From: Pachyseris speciosa
Taxonomy: Eukaryota > Cnidaria > Anthozoa > Scleractinia > Pachyseridae
NCBI GenBank assembly: GCA_016490735.1
Contig: JAEMWC010000057.1
Span: 1,380,001 to 1,444,000 of the forward strand
Length of the DNA stretch: 64,000 bases
Direction: 5' to 3'
Positions within the stretch are counted from its first letter, which is position 1. Each line of letters starts with the position of its first letter. The notes under the pieces are model-generated. The model saw only the letters and a program-made list of their open reading frames with translations, searched no databases and was not told where the DNA came from. Position numbers and translations under genes: made by a program. Positions 33,761 through 60,696 of the stretch are shown here, piece by piece.

Positions 33761-33808
33761 ATGCCAAATCAAGATGTTAAAAGTGATAGTTTGAAGTTGA
33801 TCGGTGAG
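33761..33808 (+). other. Candidate leader exon of the Hint-protein gene, with a uORF
   Basis: An ATG opens 16 codons (MPNQDVKSDSLKLIGE) that end exactly at a strong donor (GAG/GTAAGTG). A good acceptor lies at 34446-34448 (TCTCCCGTTATGTCACCAG), 5 nt before the ATG of the secreted protein. Joining them keeps the upstream frame open for two more codons and then hits TGA overlapping the main ATG (ATGA). So this would be a 5' leader exon with a short upstream ORF. No transcript evidence is available to me. Confidence 0.3.
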
Positions 33809-34453
33809 GTAAGTGTTACAGATTTTCTTTTACCGTTATTAAACGCCGATCGAAACTGAATGAGGAAATTAGTTAAATTTGTCACAAATGACCCATGCTG
33901 TTTTCATTTCACTGTTGGAATCCCCTGTGAAAAAAGGGTTAAAACCACATGAAAGAGTTCCGAATGAGATCAAAAGAGCCAGCAATACACGCTGGAGTGG
34001 AGGTAAGGTTTGAGGACTTCGCATTGAAAAATCGCTCGTACTTGTAAGAACGTGGCGCTTCCAATGCGAACCCTTATAGATTCGCTCTCTTAAAGGAATA
34101 AGGAGGTGCAAGTACATACGTTGACAAAAGTGGCAAAATTAAAGGTGTATCAACCAAAATATCTTTCTCGCGTTTGATCAGATCAGTGCTACCATTCCAG
34201 TACCGCGGTGCCGCTAATATGTTTTGCAAAGTGGTTACAATTTTTGATTCCGTGGATGAAATGCTAAGTCTGATCACTGAAATGAAAGTTTCTGAGCTGG
34301 TATCTCGACAAATTTAATTACCTTTTGTAATATGGGCCAGTACGAAAGGAAGTCGAACATAATTGTTTGGTCGCACAACGTGGAAGAAACTTCTGCTCAA
34401 TTTGATTTTGTCCAATAAATTCCGTGTTTTCTCCCGTTATGTCACCAGAAAAG

Positions 34454-35324
34454 ATGAAAATGAGAGCCCGCGTAGGTCTTCTTCTTTTTGGGATCTGCAT
34501 ATTAACAGGAGTTAGAGGTGGGTTGACATTTCTACTTTTCCACAAGCCCGCTTGACGACTTATCGTACTTAATAATTGTTTAGCTACAGATTTGAGCACA
34601 TCATTCTATCTTTATTTCTTTCTTTTGCCATCGTGAGGTGAAACACCAAAACAGCGCCAGAATTCCTGGTCAACACACGTTATCTTTGGAATTCACCCTG
34701 CCCCGGCCCCACAGACACTGAATATCAGCACGCCAATGCCTGGTACCGAGCCTGGTCTGATTGAAACGCCGTTACCCTGGCCACACCCATCTAGTACCAA
34801 GCGTCTCACGGAACCTGGGCCTCCCTCAGCGAAAACACCCACCCCTGCCCTCCAAGGGAACACTACCTCAGGTACATCCTCCAGCACCAATTCATCGACG
34901 TCTTCTCCAACTTCTACTGTCACTAGTTTAACGACGTCTTCCCCAACTAGTCTCCCGGGTAACACCCCTACAGGGAACACTACTCCTTAAAAGCTACCAT
35001 CCGCCACGAGATCTTAGGTCTTCAAAGAAAAATCTACTTGTCGTCCCTGTTTTTAACACAAATAGTCATGGCCGTCGTGCTTTTTGTTGTTGCGCCGTTT
35101 CTCTGGAACAGTCTTCCTCAGCATATTAGGGATGTTGAATCACTGGACATTTTTAAAAGACGGCTGAAAACTGTTCTTTTTATTCGCGCCTATTTTAATT
35201 CATGACGTGACTTTGGTCTTTTATAACCTAACTATTTTGTCTTATCTTTTGTAGTTTTAACTTAAATTTTAAATTTCTAACTTTGACTCTGTAAATAGCG
35301 CCTTTGGACCCTTGTCCAAATGTC

Positions 35325-35356
<32 letters not shown>

Positions 35357-36347
35357 TATTATTATTATTATCATTATTATTATTATTACTTCAGGTACAT
35401 CGTCCAACAACAGTTCAACGACTGCTTCCTCAACTGCTACTGTCTCTAGTACCGTTGGGCACACGCCTGCTACAGTGTCTCCAACGACAGCAAACAGTAA
35501 GGTTATAATACTGCATACGTCATGCAGTATATAACAGGGACCGCGGAGCATATTTTGTATCGGGGCGGCTAGCTCGTGCGAAGCGCGAGCCAACGATCGA
35601 CGAAGGCGCGAGCTTCTCTAGTGGGGTCCGAGGGCATGCTCCCTCGGAAAATTTTGAAATTTACAGTCTGGAAATTCGTCTAATTTTAATAATCACCAAA
35701 AAAATATCATCTCATTTGTGGCTCAATTTTGTCAGTTTTTTTTTAACACGGCAATGAATGGGTGAAATAAGTTCCACAGATTCCTCTTTTAAGAAAAAAA
35801 TTTTTTTTTTCATAAAATACAATATTTCTGAAAAAATTATTGGGGCGGCTAGAGACCTCCAGCTACCCCTGCTCCTCGGTCCCTGTATAACTGAACAACA
35901 TTCAATCCTTCTCTCTTATATCCGCGAATCTGTAGATAGCATTTGTGGTAGTAGATTTGCGATAGCCAGCAACTGAGCAATCTTGTGTTGAAAATTGTGA
36001 CAGACAGGACAGTCTTTTAAAATATTTATTTTGGGAGCTTGATTTTACAGCTAGTTCTTTATTAACTCACGTATTAATTCAATTATTTTTTTTTTCAATT
36101 TGGAACTGTATTTTATAGCCATAACGAAAACAAAGATCCATCATTAATTCGCTATTCAGTCTTATCTTAAATACTCTGAGTCTGTTTCCATTTTTAAGCA
36201 TTGTTTGACCAATTTTCTTTTTAGAATAGTTATTGTATATAGTTTTTCTTAGATCTAGGTTAACGCTGTAAGCGCATTGAGATTTCTTTAAATGTGCCGA
36301 AAATTATTATTATTGTTGTTGTTGTCATCATCATCGTCACCACCACC

Positions 36348-36381
<34 letters not shown>

Positions 36382-36476
36382 TTATCATCATCATCGTCAC
36401 CACCACCACCACCACCACCACCACCGCCACCATCATCATCATCATCATTATCATCATCATCGTCATCACCACCACC

Positions 36477-36510
<34 letters not shown>

Positions 36511-36557
36511 TCATCATCATTATCATCATTATCATCATCATCGTCATCACCACCACC

Positions 36558-36591
<34 letters not shown>

Positions 36592-36736
36592 TCATTATCA
36601 TCATCATCGTCACCACCACCACCACACCACCACCATCATCATCATCATCATCATCATCATCATTATCATCATCATCGTCATCACCACCACCACCACCACC
36701 ATCATCATCATTATCATCATCATCGTCATCACCACC

Positions 36737-36786
<50 letters not shown>

Positions 36787-36811
36787 TATCATCATTATCA
36801 TCATCATCGTC

Positions 36812-36845
<34 letters not shown>

Positions 36846-36877
36846 TCATTATCATCATCATCGTCACCACCACCACC

Positions 36878-36924
<47 letters not shown>

Positions 36925-36999
36925 ATCATCATCATCGTCATCACCACCACCACCACCACCATCATCATCATCATTATCATCATCATCGTCATCACCACC

Positions 37000-37033
<34 letters not shown>

Positions 37034-38911
37034 TCATTATCCCAAAAAGTGTCGCAAGTAACTACATCGGTCTACATCGTGAGACAAACCACAATAATAA
37101 ATTTTATTAATATCACCCAGATTGACGTATTTTTGTCAGATTTAATCGTCTGATGTCCGATTAAAGCGAAACGAGTCAGGATTAATTACCTTTAGTTAAA
37201 AGTGCTTTCACCTAGCTGCACCTTTATGATTTACGTGTTTGGCTCCAGGTCTGTTGTACCATACTAACCATGTCAGCATTTACAATTATCTGCCCTTTCA
37301 GCAAGTTCCTGGACAATCAAGCCTATCGGTTGTTATCGAGATTCGTACGTAAAGCCACGACCACTTCCCGAACTTTTATCCGACTTCCGAGACACTATCG
37401 GTCGTGAAGATACCAACAAAACCATTAGGGAGTGCGCGGAGAAGGCAAGAGGAAGGGGATTCAAGGTCTTTGGGATCCAGTTTTATACCGAGTGTTGGAG
37501 TGGCACTAAGGCCGAGGAAACTTATGGACGGGACGGAGTATCGGTTGACTGCCAAAATGGCGTTGGAAAATCTGGCGCAAACTTTGTGTATAGATTCAAC
37601 GATTATGGTAAGCATAACGAATGTACAGTTACTGCTGAAGAGAGGTAAGTATGAATAAGGCATACCGCCAGTATCGTTAAAATCCCTTCCCTTGTTTCTC
37701 ACCAATACCAGCATCAGTCTAGTCTGAGCCCGCAGTTTTTGTTGAACATGGCGTTGTTTAACTTGAATAGCAAGGAGAACACTTTAGGGGTGAAGAACAC
37801 TGGAGGCCGGCCGTTTTGTTTCAAAATTAACGGCTGGTCGATAGTGAGACTTAAGGCGGGATTTCACCTGAACATCGCGTTTTAGTCGCTTAACGTGAAT
37901 TCAATGTTAATATCTCGTTCGCGTTTCAAGCAATTAAAAATTCCTATACTTATCTCAGGAAACCATGTTGTGGAATATTTCATGAATGTTTAGGGAAATA
38001 GGAAATATTGAAGATTTCATGAAGGTTTTAAATTAGAATTTCAAGGTGGAAATTTGTAGACGGACACCAAACAGTTCCCCAGCAACCTAGAGTGCCCCTC
38101 TGGGGGGTGTCAACTGTCTGGTGTTGTTTCAAACCATTTTTTTTTTGTGCATTTCAATCCCGGCCTCTTTAAAACACTCGAATTCACGTTAAGTCCCACC
38201 TTAACTCTGAGTACGTGAACTTGGGTTTCTCAAGCCATGTAACCATTATTTCTGCTATTTCTCCAATATTCTTTTCTAGAACTGCGTTGTTCAAGCTGTG
38301 ATAGGTCGCGTCGTCTGTGTTTTCCCGCCGTTTCCCTCGTGACGCTGGAGTCTGGCGCAAGCATCAGCATGAGGCAGCTACGTCTTGGTGACAGAGTGCG
38401 GACACTGGGAACGAATGGAGAAATCACTTACAGCGAAGTGATCGCATTTCTACACAAGGAAACAGGAACGCGAGCAAACTTTTACAGACTTGAGGTCAAT
38501 GGAGAAAATGCCGTAACATTGTCACCACAACATTTGATTTTTAGAAAGAAAGATTCTTCGTCCTCAATTTCCGCGGTATTTGCCTCGGATATTAAGCTCG
38601 AAGATTTGTTATCAATCTCGAATGGGAGTGGCTCTAAATTCAAAGCAGTGACAAGAATCACCATGGTAACCGAGATAGGTGCGTATGCTCCCTTAACCGC
38701 ACAAGGCACCCTACTTGTTGATGGTGTTCTGGTGTCGTGTTACGCCAACTGGCCTTCCCATGATACAGCGCATTTGGCAATGGCGCCGTTAAGAGCCTGG
38801 AAACGACTGACCGGTCTTATTGGCAGGAGGCTTGAGGCTAGCTCAAGGGAGGTGGATGGTATTTCATGGTACGCTTTGGCACTTATGGCACTGACTGATG
38901 CATTCATTTAA
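34454..38911 (+). CDS. Secreted protein with Ser/Thr-rich linker, Cys-containing module and Hedgehog-type Hint domain
   Basis: Five exons join in phase (34454-34517, 34638-34958, 35395-35496, 37302-37607, 38280-38911), 474 residues. Residues 1-22 are a signal peptide (MKMRARVGLLLFGICILTGV). Residues 23 to about 162 are a Pro/Ser/Thr-rich, probably O-glycosylated linker. Residues about 163-264 form a module with GCYRDSYVKPRPLPELL, KVFGIQFYTECWSG and GVGKSGANFVYRF, of a kind I associate with cnidarian extracellular proteins. Exon 5 is a Hint domain: catalytic-type Cys278 in RLCFPAVSLVTLESG, LRLGDRVRTL, the LSPQHLIF block, and LLVDGVLVSCYA with HDTAHLAMAPLR, closely following the Hedgehog C-terminal layout. 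Hint domains self-cleave before the Cys. There is no Hedgehog signalling domain. The usual Thr of TxxH is Ser here. Expected polyadenylation signal AATAAA at 39194. Confidence 0.8.
34993..35390 (+). mobile_element. LINE 3' end (RT C-terminus plus TTA tail) in Hint-gene intron 2
   Basis: The plus strand reads, with frameshifts, the extreme end of a CR1/L2-like reverse transcriptase: FNTNSHGRRAF, then VAPFLWNSLPQHIRDVESLD and IFKRRLKTVLF, followed by stop and a short 3' UTR that ends in (TTA)n at about 35326-35388. It is heavily 5'-truncated. The (TTA)n tail runs right up to the pyrimidine-poor acceptor of exon 3. Confidence 0.75.
36298..37042. repeat. 745 bp higher-order array of ACC, ATC, ATT and GTC trinucleotides
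   Basis: Blocks of (CAC/ACC)5-9 followed by (ATC)4-13, then the constant module ATTATCATCATCATCGTC, repeat about ten times with variable block lengths, so the array behaves as an imperfect 50-80 bp minisatellite built from trinucleotides. All six frames stay open as homopolymers (His, Ser, Pro, Ile, Thr, Met, Val), which explains the long spurious frames on both strands. It lies in intron 3 of the Hint gene. Length is likely to be misassembled. Confidence 0.95.
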
Positions 38912-39987
38912 CGCTGGATGCCGAGCACTCGTATGATAAAGTTTAAATCTCATCCTTTCTCTGGAGTGCTCATTCGCCAGCTCCCTCCTGCCAAAAACCA
39001 CATTCAAGAGAAACAACATATATTCACATTCATGTATTCATCACCCATTGGTTAATACTACCAACCAACCAAAATGACCAGCTCCCAGTTGGCTTGTTAA
39101 CTCTGTTGGTCTAGCACTGCACCGGTTTAGCAGAGGTCATGGGTTCGTTAAGAGAGTCAAGGACAGACAAGACCGTTACTTTGCTTTTGTGAAAATAAAT
39201 TCTGATAACAAGTCCGACAGGAAATGGGGACCGTGTCGACGAAACCATGGCGGCCCAAGGCTAACGCATGAGTATAGGAACTGTTATTCGTGTCTGGAAG
39301 AACTGACAGCCGTCGAGAGGAATTAAGTTACCCTCTATTATTTAAGACTTCTATTATGGCAAAAATTATCATAGAGATCAATCCTTAATGGCCTTTAGGT
39401 TAAGCACTCTCGAATTTAAATCGACGACTCACAAGTTAGAAACAACTTGTACAGCACGATAAAGTGCACCACAGGAAAGTCGCGCTCAGAAGTTTTCATT
39501 TGAATGGTCACACTTTAAGATTTCATCCACAAACCTAAAAGGTAGAACCATCTTGCACAGCATAATAAACAGCACCACAGGAAAGTACTGCTCAGTAGCT
39601 TTCATTTGAATGGTCACTCTTTGGGATTTCATCTACAAACTCAAAACCTAGAACCACGAGTACTGCTCAGTAGCTTTCATTTGAATGGCCACACTTTAGA
39701 TCTTCACCCACTGACATGACAGTCGGAACTTCCTCATGAGAGTATGGAAGCAAGATGGATAACTGAGTGAAGATGAATACTTAAAAAACCGCCATGGAAT
39801 TATCTACCTTCTGCATCTAACAAAGACGGAAAAGAGAAACGATAAAAACGAACTAATACAAGATTATTAAATTAACGTTTTATTCACTCGGTTCTGAAAA
39901 CTGTCTAACAACTAGCGCGCTTGTAATAAGCCAGATGCATTAGCACCTCATACATTTCTAGTATTTAAAAAAATCGGCTTGTGAACT
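38912..39987. other. Convergent intergenic region between Hint gene and STT3A
   Basis: It holds the two 3' UTRs. A tRNA-derived SINE remnant lies at about 39085-39160 (TTGGTCTAGCACTGCACCGG followed by CAGAGGTCATGGGTTCG, with a degenerate B box). The minus-strand polyadenylation signal of STT3A (AATAAA) lies at 39884-39879, about 100 nt past its stop. A tandem repeat is listed separately. No further gene. Confidence 0.6.
39455..39705. repeat. ~106 bp tandem repeat, 2.3 copies
   Basis: The unit contains GCACCACAGGAAAGT, CTCAGTAGCTTTCATTTGAA and TGGTCACACTTTAAGATTTC. Copy 1 and copy 2 are offset by 106 bp; the third copy has lost about 31 bp. The motif is familiar to me from repetitive sequences in stony corals, which supports the assignment of the organism. 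Confidence 0.7.
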
Positions 39988-57445
<17,458 letters not shown>

Positions 57446-57835
57446 CTTATCCCCAAGTACTTAACGTCCTTGGATAAGGTGGAAACTACGGAGTGGGATT
57501 CTTGCAATTTGTAAAAAAATACAAATTAGAAAGAGGCCACGTTGACCAAACTTTTGTTCGAGAAATTCAAGATGGCGGAGAGAAAGAACAGGAAGTCACG
57601 TGGGTAGTTTTAACCTTTGATCCAGTTCCCTTCCGTTCGGTCCGTCACGTCTGCAAGTAACGCTCAAATAACGCAAGATCCTTGATGGGCATTCTGCGAG
57701 CAGTAAAGACAGTAAAGTCAGTAAAAACTTTTTTACGCCTCACCATATTAACTATAATAACTTTATAACTTTAATTTTGTGTCAAAGTGCTTTAGCATAC
57801 CTGCTAATTGGAGACACAATTCAAATCAAATTAAA
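57446..57835. promoter_or_regulatory. STT3A upstream region
   Basis: The STT3A ATG lies at 57445. A second AAGATGGCG-type motif (CAAGATGGCGGAG) lies at 57569 on the plus strand. No TATA box or other clear motif is seen. The stretch to the SINE at 57836 is the only plausible promoter space in this direction. Confidence 0.4.
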
Positions 57836-58020
57836 TCAAATGTTGGTTTTTGAGGAGAGGGGAAAACCGGAGTACCCGGAGAAAAACCTCTCGGAGTAGA
57901 GTAGAGAACCAACAAACTCAGCCGACATATGACACCGAGTCCGGGAATCGAACCCGGGACACATTGGTGGAAGGCTAGTGCTCTTACCACTGCGCCAACC
58001 CTGCTGCGCCAACCCTGCTC
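57836..58020 (-). mobile_element. tRNA-derived SINE, reverse copy
   Basis: On the minus strand: tRNA head with A box TGGCGCAGTGGTAAGAGCAC and B box GGTTCGATTCC, then a body homologous to the SINE at 47474-47690 (CGGAGTACCCGGAGAAAAAC on the plus strand). A short duplication (CTGCGCCAACC twice) lies at its head, 57989-58015. Confidence 0.8.
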
Positions 58021-58339
58021 CCCATGGCCTCAAACAGAGCTCTCAAAGAAAACCCTTTATCAAGAACACTTGAAATGTGGATGTATCTTGCGAAATTTCG
58101 CTCTTAAGTTGGTCATTGGAAATTCTTATACTTAATACTACATTAAAACCTTATGCAAAGGACAAGTTCAATTGAAAAGTCTGGAAAATACTTTAGTAAG
58201 GACCACCGTTGCAACATAGAAGAGCTGGATCCTGTAATAACCAGCTATAAAATTGTAACCAGCCATACAATTGTAACTTGTGCAAGCTTCTATATCTGCC
58301 AACTTTTTCCGAGTCAAATGCGTGAGATCTTCATCTCCC

Positions 58340-58485
58340 CATGACCGGAATTTCCGAAGATATTCCGGCGACTTCCGACGATTTCTCGAAGACTTCCGAA
58401 CACTACCGAACATGTCCGAAGATGTTCCGATGACTTCCGAACACTTTCGAAGCTATTTGAAGCTTTTCCGATGGCTTTCGGACGT
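58340..58485. repeat. Degenerate 11-13 bp repeat (ACTTCCGAAC-type)
   Basis: Variants of GACTTCCGA, GAAGA(T)(A)TTCCG and CATGTCCGAAGATGTTCCG recur about ten times with irregular spacing. It forms open frames on both strands that have no other support. Confidence 0.6.
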
Positions 58486-58589
58486 ATTCCAGTAACGCAC
58501 TGAAACATGATATTTTAGCGCGTTCTGATACAGTTAGGGTTCAAACTCGACATTAAGCGCCGTTCAGGTTGGAGCATTTACGGCAAATA

Positions 58590-59265
58590 TTGAATTAAGT
58601 CCTTGCTGCAAAATTGTATTCGGTCGAAGCAAAGAAAGTATTACTTAGCATCACTTTTTATCAGGAAAAAGCCTCATTTGCATGTACTCTCAACACACCA
58701 ATTTGCATATGCGACATAGTTCCATTCACTTTTGAGTTCAGCAGTTCACTTTCTTTAACGTTATTCATAAAAACCCTTGAACCGATTCCGTGATCTGCCT
58801 CAGCATCGCATCATCACGGAAAGTTCCCGTGACATTCATGACAAAGTCCGGAACAGCAGCTCCATGCTTGTCATATGAATGTTTCCACATTACTCCAAAA
58901 GTGAATGGAACTATGTCCGCGTTCCAAGGGCTCTTATTACATACAGCGACGTACATGTCTCCGTGTTAGTTTGCTAAGTTAATGCTGGTTTTGTTGCAGC
59001 AATCGAGAGTTATTTTTCGTGCGTTTTACTTGATGTATGCTCAGATTCAAATCGCAACAAAACTATACTATCGTTGTAGTGCGGTGAGCTCGTGCGCTGT
59101 GAGAAAACGTATGCTCAGACCAAATTGCAACAAAACAAAACAATCATGGCGACCAACTGACGAGGTCTTTAGACGAAACTAGTTTTGTAGTCGCATATGC
59201 AAATTGGTGTATTGCCGTGAGTATATGCAAACCAGGCTTTTTCCTAATAAAAAATTGAATTAAGT
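58590..59265. mobile_element. Foldback element with nested inner inverted repeat
   Basis: Outer arms: TTGAATTAAGTC...GGAAAAAGCCT(C)ATTTGCATGT...CACCAATTTGCATATGCGAC on the left is inverted at 59165-59265 on the right. Inner arms: GACATAGTTCCATTCACTTT (58712) against CAAAAGTGAATGGAACTATG (58897). The frame at 58765-58956 is internal to the element. Confidence 0.65.
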
Positions 59266-59407
59266 CAGGCGTGAGAAATTGTCCTATTGAGAAATTGTTA
59301 TCAATGCGTTCGATCGACGTCTTTGGTCCGCAGGCGTGAGACTCACGCGTAATGCGCGAGAGTTGGGAGTTATAAACTTCTGAAACTTTTAGCGGGAAAT
59401 CGCAAAC

Positions 59408-59482
59408 GTCTTTGGGCTCGTCACGCGTTCCTTGCCCACGAACGACGTTCGTGGGCAAGGAACTCGTGACGAGCCCAAAGAC
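59408..59482. repeat. Near-perfect 75 bp palindrome in the SMCHD1 promoter
   Basis: Arms of 37 bp, beginning GTCTTTGGGCTCGTCACG, are complementary with one mismatch and one central base. It is GC-rich, unlike its surroundings, and lies 220 bp upstream of the SMCHD1 ATG, so it should overlap or sit close to the transcription start. Confidence 0.85.
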
Positions 59483-59701
59483 TGTGAAGGAGGCTAGAAA
59501 GTAACGCGAATACATGTATTTTGGGCACGCTCTCTATCCGGGACTTCTTATCACTCAAGTTGTGATTGGGTAATCTTTTCCCAAATTTTTAGCCAATTAG
59601 AAGAAGTCTTATATCATCCATTTTGGAAGCGTGTTGCACTCGTGTGCAGGTAGCCTTGTGCTGTTAAATTTATTTTTACAATTTATTTCCGTTGTGCGAC
59701 A

Positions 59702-60555
59702 ATGAAATCTTCAAATAAAGATGAAGCGTCCTCCTCTGAACAAGATGAAGAAGATGCAGCCGTATACATTTACGATCGGCGAGCTGGGAGTCGACCGGAA
59801 GAGAAGATTCAGTTAGGCGGCATTTTCAATTTTACTACTTTCAAAGAAAAGACACGACAAGTAAGCTGAAGTATTCCTAACAACCATGACCTTTGGATTT
59901 AAAATGAAAACAACCTGGTGTTAACTGTTAAATGTGGGAATATTTCTGCAGGCCTTTGAAATCCCAGGAAGTGAAGAATTTGTGATTGTGACCACGAATC
60001 GACAAGAAATCTCGGATGACAAGTCTTACGGTACAGTGGACTAGAAATTTGATTGAAACCCTGTGCATAAAAAAAGCCGAATTATGTATTTAATACTGAG
60101 GACGAAAAGTTTCTACTCTTTAATTTGTAATGAATTTTTAAGGTCCTTTTTTGCCCGTATATAAACGCGGAACTTTGTGTCATTTTTGCAGAAGAGTTGG
60201 TCGACGGAAACGAAACTCTGTACATTTTGCAACGCGCTGACCAAGAGCTTAGTGCTCCAACCGCAGAAAGAGTGGAGTACATCCCTCATTACGATACTCT
60301 GGTCAAAAGTGGAATGTACGAATATTATGCTAGTGAAGGACAAAATCCCTTACGTGAGTAACATGTTGGTACTATCAATCATTGCATTGTGTACATAAGT
60401 AATATTTACTTGTCATTTATTATTAATTAATTCAACAACAACATTCACCGAACCTTGTAAGATTACTGCACAGCCCACACGTTTGTTATGCATGCATTTT
60501 CTGACTCAAATTCTCCACATGCTTGCTATTTGTATAGGTAATCACATGATTTCGA

Positions 60556-60591
<36 letters not shown>

Positions 60592-60660
60592 TCAAAGACT
60601 CACAAAATTGCACGAGCCCGTAGGGCGAGTGCAATTTGTGGTCTTTGAAAAAATTTACAA

Positions 60661-60696
<36 letters not shown>

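Noticed and set aside
36260..37110. Frames of up to 272 residues of poly-His, Ser, Pro, Ile, Thr and Met/Val on both strands
   Set aside because: Translations of a trinucleotide array that has no stop in any frame; not coding.
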